This document shows positions 42,814-51,815 of a stretch of 64,000 nt of DNA, piece after piece (the first letter of the stretch is position 1; each line of letters starts with the position of its first letter). The notes beneath the pieces are model-generated. The model saw nothing but the letters and a program-made list of their open reading frames with translations, was not told the origin of the DNA and did not search any database. This stretch comes from Lysobacter sp. Root494 (GTDB lineage Bacteria; Pseudomonadota; Gammaproteobacteria; Xanthomonadales; Xanthomonadaceae), in assembly GCF_001427225.1 (NCBI RefSeq), contig NZ_LMFH01000001.1, forward strand, positions 224,330 through 288,329, given 5' to 3'. A program made the position numbers and the translations under genes.

Positions 42814-43622
42814 GGGCCGCGATCGTGCTGCCGCTGTTGCTACTCGCCGCAAACGCAGGCGCGCGCGAACTGCGCGTGTGCGCGGATCCGAACAACCTGC
42901 CGTACTCCAATGCGCGCGGCGAGGGATTCGAGAACCGGATTATCGCGCTGCTCGCGAAGGACCTGGACGCCAACGTGCGTTACACCTGGTGGGCGCAGCG
43001 CCGCGGCTTCCTGCGCAACACGCTGCTGGCGAACGATTGCGACGTCGTGGCGGGCGTGGCGAGCAGCATGGGCATGCTCGGTACTACCGATCCCTATTAC
43101 CGTTCCACATATATATTCGTCAGCCGCGCCGATCGCCATCTGGGCGTGCATTCGCTCGACGATCCCCGCCTGAAGCAATGGATGATCGGCGTGCAGCTGG
43201 TCGGCGACGACGGCGCCAACACGCCGCCCGCGCACGCACTGGCACGACGCGGGATCGCCGGGAACGTGCGCGGCTACACCGTTTACGGTGATTACGCCCA
43301 GGCAGCGCCGCAATCGCAGGTGATCGACGCGGTTGCGCGTGGTGACGTCGACGTCGCGATCGTGTGGGGTCCCACCGCGGGCTACTTCGCCGCAAAGCAA
43401 CCGGTGCAGCTCGCCCTCATGCCGGTCACGCCCTGGCTCGATGGCCCGCTGTGGCCGATGGTGTTCGACACCTCGATGGGCGTGCGCAAGGAGGATCGCG
43501 CGTTGCGCCGCGAACTCAATGCGGCCCTGCAGCGGCATGCGACGGAAATCGCCGCGATCCTGGATGCGTACCACGTGCCGCGCGTCGAAACGAACGGGGA
43601 CCGCGTCTCCCCGGCACCGTAG
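42810..43622 (+). CDS. quinoprotein dehydrogenase-associated periplasmic binding protein (MoxJ/XoxJ-like)
   Basis: 270 residues, signal peptide about 1-18 (ends AGARE). ELRVCADPNNLPYSNARGEGFENRIIALLAKDL is the family 3 solute-binding start. This matches the TIGR03871 type linked to PQQ dehydrogenases. In methylotrophs XoxJ binds XoxF and may assist cofactor insertion or activation; the same is inferred here. No ABC permease or ATPase gene is nearby, which supports a non-transport role. It is the last gene of the 34.2-43.6 kb cluster; I see no clear terminator after it. Confidence 0.9.
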   Translation: MRAAIVLPLLLLAANAGARELRVCADPNNLPYSNARGEGFENRIIALLAKDLDANVRYTWWAQRRGFLRNTLLANDCDVVAGVASSMGMLGTTDPYYRSTYIFVSRADRHLGVHSLDDPRLKQWMIGVQLVGDDGANTPPAHALARRGIAGNVRGYTVYGDYAQAAPQSQVIDAVARGDVDVAIVWGPTAGYFAAKQPVQLALMPVTPWLDGPLWPMVFDTSMGVRKEDRALRRELNAALQRHATEIAAILDAYHVPRVETNGDRVSPAP

Positions 43623-43690
43623 TCGCAGCTGCGCGCGGCATTCACGCACGGAGCACTACGGTGACGCGAAGCCACAGAGGAGGAACGGCC

Positions 43691-44176
43691 ATGTCGGACC
43701 TGCTCGTCCTGTCGATGCCGTGGTACGAGATCGTGCTGCGCGGCGCCCTGGTCTATATCGTGTTGCTGTCCTTCCTGCGCCTGTCGGGCAAGCGCACGGT
43801 CGGCCAGTTCACCCCGTTCGACCTGCTGCTGCTCATATTGCTGGGCGACGCGGTGCAGGGCGCGATGATTGCCGAGGAGGAATCGGTGACCGGCGCGGTG
43901 ATCCTCGTGGCGACGCTGCTGTCGCTCAACTGGCTCGCGGGTTTCCTGTCATCGCGCAGCCAGCGGCTCGATCAGTTGCTGGAAGGCAGTCCGGTGCTGC
44001 TGGTACGCAACGGCACGGTGTATGAGAAGGCGCTGCGCCGAACCAATCTCACCCATTCCGAGCTGAAGGAGTCCATGCGCAAGCACGGCTGCATTCGCGT
44101 CGAGGACGTGCGGCTCGCGGTGCTGGAGAGCGACGGCGAAATCTCGATCGTGCCGCGCGAGGATCCGAAGAAGTAA
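43691..44176 (+). CDS. DUF421 (YetF-like) membrane protein
   Basis: 161 residues. Three N-terminal helices (about 10-30, 45-62, 68-88) with LRLSGKRTVGQFTPFDLLLLILLGDAVQGAMI, the DUF421 signature, then a cytoplasmic domain: LLEGSPVLLVRNGTVYEKALRRTNLTHSELKESMRKHG and DVRLAVLESDGEISIVPR. Bacillus YetF-type proteins are spore or envelope-associated, with unknown chemistry. It is 68 nt after the alcohol-oxidation cluster with its own GGAGGAA ribosome-binding site; whether it belongs to that operon is unclear. It faces hemF across 5 nt. Confidence 0.9.
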   Translation: MSDLLVLSMPWYEIVLRGALVYIVLLSFLRLSGKRTVGQFTPFDLLLLILLGDAVQGAMIAEEESVTGAVILVATLLSLNWLAGFLSSRSQRLDQLLEGSPVLLVRNGTVYEKALRRTNLTHSELKESMRKHGCIRVEDVRLAVLESDGEISIVPREDPKK

Positions 44177-44181
44177 CCTCA

Positions 44182-45096
44182 TCAGCGCGCGAGTTCCTGC
44201 AACCAGTCTCGTGGCCGCAGGTAGTCGGCGAGGCGCGCTTCGGCGCTGCCCGGCTCCGGCGTGTAGCCGTATTCCCAGCGCACCAGCGGCGGCAGGCTCA
44301 TCAGGATCGATTCGGTACGGCCGCCGCTCTGCAGGCCGAACAGCGTGCCGCGATCGAAGACGAGGTTGAACTCGACATAGCGCCCGCGCCGGTACAGCTG
44401 GAACTGGCGCTCGCGTTCGCCGTACGGCGTATCGCGGCGGCGTTCGACGACTGGAAGATACGCATCGAGGAAGCCGTCGCCGATCGAGCGCATGTAGGCG
44501 AAGTCGCGCTTGAAATCCTCGTGCAGGTCGTCGAAGAACAAGCCGCCGACGCCGCGCGTTTCGCCACGGTGCTTCAGCAGGAAATACTCGTCGCACCACT
44601 TCTTGTGCGCGTCGTAGCGTTGCGCGCCTCCGAACGGCTCACACAGCTCGCGCGCCGTGCGATGCCAGTGCAGCACGTCTTCATCGAAGGGATAGAACGG
44701 CGTCAGGTCGAACCCGCCGCCGAACCACCACGCGACGGTTTCGCCATCGCGCATCGCGCGGAAATGGCGCACGTTGGCGTGCGTGGTCGGCAGGTACGGA
44801 TTGCGCGGATGGAACACCAGCGACATGCCCACCGCGCGCCATGACGCGCCCGCGAGTTCCGGTCGCGCCGCACTCGCGGAGGGCGGCAGCTTCGTGCCAG
44901 ATACGTCGGAAAAGCCGATGCCGGCCTGCTCGAACACCGCGCCATCGCGCAGGATCCGCGTGCGCCCGCCGCCGCCTTCCGCGCGCGTCCATTTGTCCTC
45001 GACGAAACGCGCGCCGCCATCGGCGGTTTCGATCGCGGCGCAAATGCGGTCCTGCAGGTCGGTGAGGTAGTTGCGGACGCTGTCGAAGTCGTTCAT
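44182..45096 (-). CDS. hemF: oxygen-dependent coproporphyrinogen III oxidase
   Basis: Decarboxylates coproporphyrinogen III to protoporphyrinogen IX using O2, in the cytosol. 304 residues, usual length. Family segments: [88 protein letters not shown], and [31 protein letters not shown]. The ATG 45096 follows a TACAAT box by 7 nt, suggesting a leaderless mRNA. Its haem product serves the cytochromes and oxidases nearby, but co-regulation is not shown. Confidence 0.96.
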   Translation of the reverse strand: MNDFDSVRNYLTDLQDRICAAIETADGGARFVEDKWTRAEGGGGRTRILRDGAVFEQAGIGFSDVSGTKLPPSASAARPELAGASWRAVGMSLVFHPRNPYLPTTHANVRHFRAMRDGETVAWWFGGGFDLTPFYPFDEDVLHWHRTARELCEPFGGAQRYDAHKKWCDEYFLLKHRGETRGVGGLFFDDLHEDFKRDFAYMRSIGDGFLDAYLPVVERRRDTPYGERERQFQLYRRGRYVEFNLVFDRGTLFGLQSGGRTESILMSLPPLVRWEYGYTPEPGSAEARLADYLRPRDWLQELAR

Positions 45097-45103
45097 GGGC
45101 CAA

Positions 45104-45109
45104 ATTGTA
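45104..45109 (-). promoter_or_regulatory. -10 box for a probably leaderless hemF transcript
   Basis: TACAAT on the minus strand ends 7 nt before the hemF ATG (spacer TTGGCCC). No ribosome-binding site is visible. Confidence 0.5.
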
Positions 45110-45196
45110 GCGCCGCGCCTGCGCGGTGCAGCGGGGGGGCAGGGTAGCCTTGCCCATGTCATGTCGCGTCGTGTCGCTGTTGCTCTTGCTTCTGCT

Positions 45197-45332
45197 TTTG
45201 CTCGTCATTCCCGCGAAGGCGGGAATCCAGTGACTTTGCTTGCCTTGTGCTTTTTGCTTGGTCTTCGTGGTTCGCTCTCCGCCAAAAAACGGAAGTCACT
45301 GGATTCCCGCCTTCGCGGGAATGACGAGCGTA
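45197..45332. repeat. dRS3-like palindromic repeat element, copy 6 (symmetrical)
   Basis: ATTCCCGCGAAGGCGGGAAT at 45208-45227 and its inverted partner ATTCCCGCCTTCGCGGGAAT at 45304-45323, with flanks TTTTGCTCGTC and GACGAGCG and inner flanks CCAGTGACTTTG and GGAAGTCACTGG. The centre is about 50 nt. To its left (45160-45196) a TTGCTCTTGCTTCTGC low-complexity run extends from the terminus. It occupies the gap between the S9 peptidase and hemF. Confidence 0.9.
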
Positions 45333-45388
45333 AAAAAGCGAACGCCCGGCCAATGCCGGGCGTCGCATGCTGTAGCCGTCAGAGAACG

Positions 45389-47758
45389 TTACTTCAACGT
45401 CCGCTCGAACAACTCCAGGATCCGCCGGTACTCGTCGTACCACGAATCCGGATGCGTGAAGCTGTGCCGCTCCAGCGGATACGGCGCGATTTCCCACTTG
45501 TCCTTGCGCAGTTCGACCAGGCGTTGGGTGAGCACCACCGAGTCCTTGAAGAACACGTTGTCGTCGATCATGCCGTGCGCGATCAGCAGGTTGTCCTGCA
45601 GCTTGTCGGCATAGTTGATCGGCGAGGAAACGCGATACGCCTCCGGATCGAGCTCGGGCGTGTTGAGGATGTTGCTGGTGTATTCGTGGTTGTACTGCGA
45701 CCAGTCGGTGACCGGGCGCAGCGCGGCGCCGGCCTTGAACGTGCCCGGCGAACGGAACAGCGCCATGAAGGTCATGAAGCCGCCGTAGGAACCGCCATAG
45801 ATGCCCGCGCGATCCTTGTTGCCCTGCTTGTTGGCGGCGAGCCAGTCGAGGCCGTCGAGGTAATCCTCGAGTTCCGGATGGCCCATGTTGCGGTAGATCG
45901 CGGTGCGCCAGTCGCGGCCGTAGCCTTCCGAGCCGCGATAGTCGAGGTCGAGCACGATGTAGCCCTTCTCGACCAGCAGGTTGTGGAACATCTGCTCGCG
46001 GAAGTAGTCGGGCCAGCGGTCGTCGACGTTCTGCAGGTAGCCCGCGCCGTGCACGAACATCACGATCGGGTATTTCCTGCCCGCTTCGGGCTGTTTCGGA
46101 CCGTAGTACTTGCCCCAGATCGTGCCGGCGCCGTGCTTGCTCGGCACCTGCACGTATTCGGGCAGCATCCATTCGCGCGTCTTGAAGGCTTCCTTGCGCG
46201 TGTCGGTGATCTGCTTCGCCGCGCCGCCTTTCGCGCTCAGTACCGACAGCTGCGGCGGCATGTACGCGCGCGAGTGGCGCACGAGCAGCTGCTGGCCATC
46301 GGGCGACAGCGAGAAGTCCTCGACGCCGCCCAGGTCGGTGAGTTCGCGCACTTCGCCGCCATTGCGCGGCACCACGCAGACCTCGTAGTCGCCAGGCCAC
46401 TTGCGGTTGCACAGGAAATAGAACGTGGCGCCATCGCGGGACAGTTGCGGCGCGGAGACTTCCCAGTTGCCGGAAGTCAGCGCACGCGGCTTGCTACCTT
46501 CGCCCACGTACAGGTGCGAATAGCCGCTCTGCTCCGACAGCAGCCACAGCTGGCCGTCGGGCGTCCAGCCGAAATCGTTGAAGCCCCAGTTGATCCAGGC
46601 GGGATCGGTTAGGCGGTGGCGCGGCTGCAGCTTCGCGCTGGCGAGATCGACGCTGGCGATCCAGCGGTCCTTGTTGTCGATCGCGCGGATCGCCACGGCG
46701 ACGCTGCGGCCATCATCGGTCCAGCGGATCGACGGTGCGCCGCTGTTGTCGCCGCTGGTCAGCACCTGCACGTCGCGGTTGCCCTTCAGCGGATCCTTCT
46801 TCGCGGCCTTGCGCATCGCCGCGAGCGGGTCGTCGGCGATGCCGGGCAGGGTGTCGTACTTCACTTCCGTCGCCTTCGCCGCGGCGAGGTCGACGAGCCA
46901 CAGTTTCTGCGGCAGCGGCGCATTGCGGCCGACGCGCGTGCGCACGTCCTCGAATTCCTCGTAGCCCGATTCCGTCACGTACCTCGGCATCTTGCCGGCC
47001 TGGCCTTCGTCGGCGTCCTTGGCCGTCGTCACCACCAGCATCCAGCGGCCATCGGGCGACATCGCGCTGTCGGCGATGTTCACGTCGGCGCCGAGATACG
47101 CCGGAACCGGCGCGCGTGTCGGATCCGCGCTTCGCCATTGCTGGTCCTGCACGCGCGCGGCGTCGCGCCGCGCCTTGTCGTCCTTCAGCGTGCGGATCAT
47201 TTCGAACTGGCGTTCGCGCAGGTCGTCGGGCTTGGGTGCCGCGCCCGGATCCTTTTCCGCCTTGATCACGGCGGCCTGGCTCACGCCACTGCCGGCGCGC
47301 CACTGGTACCAGTCGTTGCCGACGCGGAAGACGAGGTTACCGTCGCGGCTCCACTGCGGCAGCGCCTCGGCGGCATCGGTGCGCGTGACCTGGGTCAGGG
47401 CGCCATTGCGCAGGTCGCGCACGAAGACATCGCCGTTGCGCACGAAGGCCATGTGCGTGCGCTGGTTGTCGAACGCCGGGTTCATGCCGTCGAGCTCCGC
47501 GCGCGCCGCGCCGTCCATCCTCGAAGCCGAGCCGCCATCGACCGGTTGCCGGTAGGTGTCTCGGATCGTCGCGCCTTCGCGCTTGAGCAGGTATTGCACC
47601 TGCCGGCCGTCCCACGACCACCAGGCCTGTTCGACCGGCGGCCCGATCCAGTCGGGATCGGCCATGACCTGGTCGAGCGTGAGCGGCGCCTGTGCGAAGA
47701 CGGGAGCGCTCAGGAATGAAGTGGCGAGAAGCAGGGCGGGCAACGGAAGACGTGGCAT
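45389..47758 (-). CDS. secreted S9-family peptidase (prolyl-oligopeptidase/DPP-like)
   Basis: 789 residues with a signal peptide (about 1-22, LPLPALLLATSFLSAPVFAQA). A beta-propeller (about 30-530) is followed by an alpha/beta-hydrolase domain with nucleophile YGGSYGGFMT, Asp in AHGMIDDNVFF and His in LERHSFTHPDSW. YPIVMFVHGAGYLQNVDDRWPDYF forms the oxyanion-side loop. I do not see the double-Glu motif of the DPP-IV-like protein at 21494, so this one may prefer other peptides. The start at 47758 gives a clean signal peptide; a 21-residue longer version is unlikely. Downstream lies palindromic repeat copy 6. Confidence 0.92.
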   Translation of the reverse strand: MPRLPLPALLLATSFLSAPVFAQAPLTLDQVMADPDWIGPPVEQAWWSWDGRQVQYLLKREGATIRDTYRQPVDGGSASRMDGAARAELDGMNPAFDNQRTHMAFVRNGDVFVRDLRNGALTQVTRTDAAEALPQWSRDGNLVFRVGNDWYQWRAGSGVSQAAVIKAEKDPGAAPKPDDLRERQFEMIRTLKDDKARRDAARVQDQQWRSADPTRAPVPAYLGADVNIADSAMSPDGRWMLVVTTAKDADEGQAGKMPRYVTESGYEEFEDVRTRVGRNAPLPQKLWLVDLAAAKATEVKYDTLPGIADDPLAAMRKAAKKDPLKGNRDVQVLTSGDNSGAPSIRWTDDGRSVAVAIRAIDNKDRWIASVDLASAKLQPRHRLTDPAWINWGFNDFGWTPDGQLWLLSEQSGYSHLYVGEGSKPRALTSGNWEVSAPQLSRDGATFYFLCNRKWPGDYEVCVVPRNGGEVRELTDLGGVEDFSLSPDGQQLLVRHSRAYMPPQLSVLSAKGGAAKQITDTRKEAFKTREWMLPEYVQVPSKHGAGTIWGKYYGPKQPEAGRKYPIVMFVHGAGYLQNVDDRWPDYFREQMFHNLLVEKGYIVLDLDYRGSEGYGRDWRTAIYRNMGHPELEDYLDGLDWLAANKQGNKDRAGIYGGSYGGFMTFMALFRSPGTFKAGAALRPVTDWSQYNHEYTSNILNTPELDPEAYRVSSPINYADKLQDNLLIAHGMIDDNVFFKDSVVLTQRLVELRKDKWEIAPYPLERHSFTHPDSWYDEYRRILELFERTLK

Positions 47759-47889
47759 GGGTGGGCGCGCGTGGAAAGACCGGCGGAGGTTAGCAGCCGT
47801 GTCCGTGGGGGACCGGGTCAAAGGTCATGGCTGGTGGTGGGCGGCGTGGAAGCGCAGATGGGGCAAAGGCCAGCGTTGGACGCGCGACA

Positions 47890-48024
47890 ACCCCTCGCCC
47901 CGCTTGCGGGGAGAGGGACAGCGTTGCGTGTAGCAACGCAGGGTGAGGGGCGGTGCGCAACAGCAAGAGCGCCCCTCATCCGCCCTGCGGGCACCTTCTC
48001 CCCGCTGCGCGGAGAGAAGGGGTG
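47890..48024. repeat. pair of inverted CCCCTC-type intergenic repeats
   Basis: The unit at about 47969-48022 begins GCCCCTCATCCGCCCTGCGG, passes through ACCTTCTCCCCGC and ends GAGAAGGGG. The unit at 47891-47952 is a related copy in reverse, with CCCCTCGCCCCGC and an inner hairpin GCGTTGC/GCAACGC. Such C/G-run palindromes are widespread between Xanthomonadaceae genes. They lie between the S9 peptidase and FAD/Rieske genes; the remaining 47759-47889 shows nothing recognisable. Confidence 0.8.
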
Positions 48025-48047
48025 AAGCGTCAGGTCGCTAATGCCAG

Positions 48048-49640
48048 CTAACGCGTTGCGCGCGGTACTTCGCTACGCACCCGATCCCGCGGCACCACCT
48101 GCAATTCCAGTGGCGCCAACCCGCGATCCGCCGGCCCATTGAGCCGCGCGCCCGTGCGCGGATCGAAGCGCGACCCGTGGCACGGGCAATCCCAGCTGCT
48201 TTCGGCCGAATTCCAGTGCACCACGCAACCCAGGTGCGGACACACCGCCGAGTGCAGGTGCAGTTCGCCGGTGTCGTCGCGCCACGCGGCGATCTTGTGC
48301 AGGCCTTCGCGCAGGATCGCCGCTTCGCCCGCGCCAATGCTCGCGTAGCTGTCGACGTCGCCGCCGCTCAGCAGTTCGCCGTAATACGGCACGAAGTTGA
48401 GGTTTTCGCGCAGGAATTCATCGGCGGCGCGCAAGGTCTTGCGGTCGGGCGCATACAGCGACGTCCAGGCCGATTCGCGGCCGGCGATCAGTTCGGCGAT
48501 CAGCATGCCCGCCAGCGTGCCGTGGGTCAGGCCATTGCCGGAATCACCGGTGACGACGTAGACGTTGTCGGCGCGTCCCGGGTTGTGGCCGATGAAGGCG
48601 AGCGAATCGACCGGTTCGATGACCTGTCCCGACCACCGGTAACCGACTTCGCCCGCCATCGGGAAATGTTCGCGCACCCAGCGTTCGAGTTCGGCGAAGT
48701 GGTGTTCGGGTGTTTCGTCCTGCCCGACCTTGCGGTCTTCGCCGCCGACGATGAGCCAGTCGTTGCCGCGTCCCGGCTCGATGCGGATGTAGTGGTAGGG
48801 ATCCAGCGTGTCCCACAGCAGCGCGTCGGGCACGGCGTGCTGGGCGATGCGCAGTGCGATCACGTAGGTGCGGTAGGCGGCCTGCTTGGTGTGCAGCGCG
48901 AGGCGGTCGTTGAACGGAACGTGCGTGGCGACAACGATCGCATCGCAGTCGATGCGGTCGCCGTCCTGCGTGGTCACGTGCGCGTTCGCACCGCCTTCGA
49001 CGTCCACCACGGTTGCGCGGTTGAGTCGCCCGTCGAGCCGCTCGATCGTGTTCGCCAGTCCCGCGGTGTAACGCAGCGCGTGGAAGCGCGCCTGGTGGCG
49101 GAATCGCAACGCATCCCCGAACACCGACAGTGACCCGGGCGCACCGGGAACACGCTCGCAATCCAGGCCCGCACGAATCGCGGCGTCGTATTCGCGATCG
49201 AGGATGCCGGCGCGCTCGTCGCCGCGGCCTTGCACGAGATAACCATCGACGCGACTGAATTCGCAATCGATGCCTTCGGTCGCGCAGATCATCTCGATCG
49301 CATCGACGGCCGAAGCATGGCTCTGCGCCGCCTGCCGCGCGCCTTCGTGCCCATGCAGTTTTTCCAGTTCGAAGAAGCGGTCATCGAGCGCGCTGCACAG
49401 GTGGCCGGTAGTTCGCGCGGTCTGTCCGCCGCGCAATCCGCGTTCGTCGAGAACGAGTACGTCCTTGCCGGATCGGGCAAGCCGATACGCGGTGGTCAGA
49501 CCGGCGATGCCGGCACCGACGACGCATACCTGCGCATGCTGCGATCCGGTCAGTGGTGTCAGTTCGGGCGTAGGTGCAGTGTCCATCCACAGCGACACGC
49601 TACCCGTGGCTTCTGCGTTCCCGTCGCTATGACTGCGCAT
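48048..49640 (-). CDS. FAD-dependent oxidoreductase with C-terminal Rieske domain
   Basis: 530 residues. DAO-type FAD fold: [29 protein letters not shown] near 38-66, then [18 protein letters not shown], and a FAD-binding end [18 protein letters not shown]. The C-terminal 100 residues hold a Rieske [2Fe-2S] site: [10 protein letters not shown] and [13 protein letters not shown], with Cys-x-His and Cys-x-x-His ligands. It probably oxidises an amine or amino-acid-like substrate and passes electrons via the cluster; the substrate is unknown. The start at 49640 is uncertain, because the first 35 residues are not conserved-looking. It is divergent from cydA across 223 nt. Confidence 0.88.
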   Translation of the reverse strand: MRSHSDGNAEATGSVSLWMDTAPTPELTPLTGSQHAQVCVVGAGIAGLTTAYRLARSGKDVLVLDERGLRGGQTARTTGHLCSALDDRFFELEKLHGHEGARQAAQSHASAVDAIEMICATEGIDCEFSRVDGYLVQGRGDERAGILDREYDAAIRAGLDCERVPGAPGSLSVFGDALRFRHQARFHALRYTAGLANTIERLDGRLNRATVVDVEGGANAHVTTQDGDRIDCDAIVVATHVPFNDRLALHTKQAAYRTYVIALRIAQHAVPDALLWDTLDPYHYIRIEPGRGNDWLIVGGEDRKVGQDETPEHHFAELERWVREHFPMAGEVGYRWSGQVIEPVDSLAFIGHNPGRADNVYVVTGDSGNGLTHGTLAGMLIAELIAGRESAWTSLYAPDRKTLRAADEFLRENLNFVPYYGELLSGGDVDSYASIGAGEAAILREGLHKIAAWRDDTGELHLHSAVCPHLGCVVHWNSAESSWDCPCHGSRFDPRTGARLNGPADRGLAPLELQVVPRDRVRSEVPRATR

Positions 49641-49852
49641 GGCCAGCCCTCCGTGCGTTCCGAAACCAGATGGAAGCGTGCGCGACATCCGGTGAATCCC
49701 GCGTCCATACGCCGTGAGGCCGCGGTGATACGGCGCTGCGGGCGCCGACAACGGTCGCGTTCCTGCTCCGGTTCCGCACGAGCGCATCTGCTCCTGTTCG
49801 CCCGGCGGTTTGCGGCGCAGAATATGCAGCCGCGGCGCACCCCACGTGCCGC

Positions 49853-49866
49853 GGAGGCGTTGCGTG
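49853..49866 (+). promoter_or_regulatory. ribosome-binding site that sets a GTG start for cydA
   Basis: GGAGG (49853-49857) lies 6 nt before the GTG at 49864. The residues it starts ([13 protein letters not shown]) match the CydA N-terminus, so GTG rather than any upstream ATG is the start. Confidence 0.8.
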
Positions 49867-51285
49867 GATGCATTGCTGCTCTCCCGGATCCAGTTCGGAT
49901 TCGTCATCTCCTGCCACATCCTGTTTCCGGCCTTCACCATCGGCCTGGCGAGCTGGCTGGCCTTCCTCGAGTTCCGCTGGCTGCGCACGCGCGACGCGGT
50001 GTGGCGCGACCTGTATTTCTTCTGGCTGAAGATCTTCGCCGTGTCGTTTGGCATGGGCGTGGTCAGCGGCATCGTCATGAGCTTCCAGTTCGGCACCAAC
50101 TGGGCGGTGCTGAGCGAGAAGGCCGGCAACATCCTCGGCCCGCTGCTCTCGTATGAAGTGCTGACGGCGTTCTTCCTGGAGGCGACCTTTCTCGGCGTGA
50201 TGCTGTTCGGCGCCAGGAAGGTGCCGGAGAAGCTGCATTTCCTCGCCACGTGCATGGTCGCGCTGGGCACGCTGATCTCGACGTTCTGGATCATCTCCGC
50301 CAACAGCTGGATGCAGACGCCGCAGGGCTACACGCTGACGGCCGACGGGGTGTTCGAACCGGCGAACTGGTGGGCGATCGTCTTCAATCCCTCGTTCCCG
50401 TATCGCCTCGCGCACATGGTGCTCGCGGCGTTCATCACCACCTGTTTCGTCATTGGCGGCGTCAGCGCGGGTTACCTGCGCCGTGGGCTGCATGTCGATG
50501 CGGGCCGGCGGATGCTGAAGCTCGCGGTCCTGTTCGCGGCGATCGCAGTGCCGGTGCAGGTCTTCGTCGGCGACCAGCATGGCCTCAACGTCGGCGAGCA
50601 CCAGCCGACCAAGCTCGCGGCGATGGAGGGGCACTGGGAGCAGGGTGCGAAGGGTGAAGGCGTGCCACTGGTCCTGTTCGCGCTGCCGGACCAGAAGGCG
50701 GAGCGCAACGATTACGAAATCGCGGTGCCGAAACTCGGCAGCCTGATCCTCACGCATTCGCTGGATGGCGAGATCCAGCCGCTGAAGGCCGTGCCCGCGG
50801 ACGAGCGGCCGCCGGTCGCGCCGGTGTTCTTCGCCTTCCGCGTGATGGTGGGGCTCGGCCTGCTGATGCTCGCGCTGGTGCTGGTGTCGCTATGGCAGTG
50901 GCGGCGCAAGCGGTTGTTCGAGTCGAAGTGGGTGTTGAACGGCTGGCGTGCGATGACGCTGGCCGGCTTCGTGGCCATCCTTTCGGGCTGGTACGTAGTG
51001 GAAATCGGCCGCCAGCCCTATGTTGTCTACGGCTTGTTGCGTACTGCAGACGCGGTGACGCCGACGCTCGCAGCCGGCAGCGTGTTGACGTCATTGCTGG
51101 TGTTCGCCGCGGTGTATTTCACCGTGTTCGGCGCGGGCATCTGGTACCTGCTCAAGTTGATCCGCAAGGGCCCGCAACCGCACGAGCCGATGCCGGAAAG
51201 CGATTCGGGAGAGCGCACGCCCGCGCGGCCACTTTCGATAGGCAATCGCACGCCGGATGATGCGACGGCGGAGAGTGCGCCGTGA
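49864..51285 (+). CDS. cydA: cytochrome bd-type ubiquinol oxidase subunit I
   Basis: 473 residues, nine membrane helices. It binds haems b558, b595 and d and oxidises ubiquinol. [24 protein letters not shown] holds the first haem His region, [19 protein letters not shown] and [23 protein letters not shown] the conserved helix segments with Glu residues, and [20 protein letters not shown] the family-wide GRQP motif (Tyr in place of Trp). The Q-loop is short, so this is of the CIO/short-loop class. The GTG start is fixed by GGAGG at 6 nt. cydB follows only after 554 nt because a GIY-YIG/palindrome element sits between. Confidence 0.95.
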   Translation: MDALLLSRIQFGFVISCHILFPAFTIGLASWLAFLEFRWLRTRDAVWRDLYFFWLKIFAVSFGMGVVSGIVMSFQFGTNWAVLSEKAGNILGPLLSYEVLTAFFLEATFLGVMLFGARKVPEKLHFLATCMVALGTLISTFWIISANSWMQTPQGYTLTADGVFEPANWWAIVFNPSFPYRLAHMVLAAFITTCFVIGGVSAGYLRRGLHVDAGRRMLKLAVLFAAIAVPVQVFVGDQHGLNVGEHQPTKLAAMEGHWEQGAKGEGVPLVLFALPDQKAERNDYEIAVPKLGSLILTHSLDGEIQPLKAVPADERPPVAPVFFAFRVMVGLGLLMLALVLVSLWQWRRKRLFESKWVLNGWRAMTLAGFVAILSGWYVVEIGRQPYVVYGLLRTADAVTPTLAAGSVLTSLLVFAAVYFTVFGAGIWYLLKLIRKGPQPHEPMPESDSGERTPARPLSIGNRTPDDATAESAP

Positions 51286-51319
51286 GGCGAGCCGGCAAGC
51301 GGTACGTGAGCGCGTTTGT

Positions 51320-51708
51320 TTTTGCTCGTCATTCCCGCGAAGGCGGGAATCCAGTGACTTTGGGGTTCAGGGATGAAGCAACCCGCGGTCTACATCCTCG
51401 CCAGCGCACGCAATGGCACTTTGTACGTTGGTGTAACGAGTGATCTTGTTCAGCGGACTTGGCAGCACAAGGAACACCTGGTCGACGGTTTCGCGGAAAA
51501 GCACGGTGTCGAATACCTGGTTTGGTTCGAGCTTCACGCCACCATGGACTCGGCGATCACCCGCGAGAAGCAGATCAAGAAGTGGAATAGGGAATGGAAG
51601 GTGCGGCTGATTGAAGAAGCCAATCCGTACTGGAATGACCTTTGGTCCCAGATTGTCGGGTAAGAGCAAAGTCGCTGGATTCCCGCCTTCGCGGGAATGA
51701 CGAGCAAA
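51320..51708. mobile_element. GIY-YIG-carrying dRS3-like palindromic element (copy 7) between cydA and cydB
   Basis: Inverted arms of about 40 bp, identical but for one base, bound the element: left 51320-51362 with ATTCCCGCGAAGGCGGGAAT at 51331-51350, right 51665-51708 with its partner at 51679-51698. Outer ends are TTTTGCTCGTC and GACGAGCAAA. The interior is exactly filled by a 96-codon GIY-YIG gene, whose stop abuts the right arm. Shorter copies elsewhere in the window share the arms but not the gene, so they resemble non-autonomous derivatives (MITE-like). No transposase is present; mobility by nuclease-driven recombination is inferred, not shown. Confidence 0.75.
51373..51663 (+). CDS. 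small GIY-YIG nuclease nested in the palindromic element
   Basis: 96 residues, single-domain GIY-YIG endonuclease (URI/UPF0213 type). Motifs: AVYILASARNGTLYVGVT (the GIY...YIG pair as VYI...YVG), then SDLVQRTWQHK with catalytic Arg and His, and MDSAITREKQIKKWNREWK with the metal-binding Glu, ending NPYWNDLW. It is predicted to be a DNA nuclease, small and without a separate DNA-binding domain. A GGGG motif 7 nt upstream of the ATG lies in the junction with the left arm. Both flanks are inverted arms, so the gene belongs to the element rather than to the cyd operon. Confidence 0.92.
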   Translation: MKQPAVYILASARNGTLYVGVTSDLVQRTWQHKEHLVDGFAEKHGVEYLVWFELHATMDSAITREKQIKKWNREWKVRLIEEANPYWNDLWSQIVG

Positions 51709-51715
51709 GGCAACA

Positions 51716-51815
51716 GCCGCAAAGCAGCAGCGGCAAAGCAGCAGCCACAAAGCAGCAGCGGCAAAGCAGCAACCACAAAGCAGCACTCACAAAAGCAGCA
51801 CTCACAAAAGCAGCA
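51716..51815 (+). repeat. seven-unit tandem repeat in the cydB leader
   Basis: Five 14-nt and two 15-nt units of the form (G/A)C(C/G)(G/A)CAAAGCAGCA run head to tail from 51716 to 51815, starting 8 nt after the end of the GIY-YIG element and ending 24 nt before cydB. The units are contiguous with no spacers. It could change length by slippage and so affect cydB expression. Confidence 0.85.

Noticed and set aside
48048-50303. A 751-codon frame that would lengthen the FAD/Rieske protein by 221 residues
   Set aside because: The extension is antisense to cydA and of unlikely composition.
51716-51815. CRISPR-like array before cydB
   Set aside because: Units are 14-15 nt and contiguous with no spacers, and no cas gene is present.
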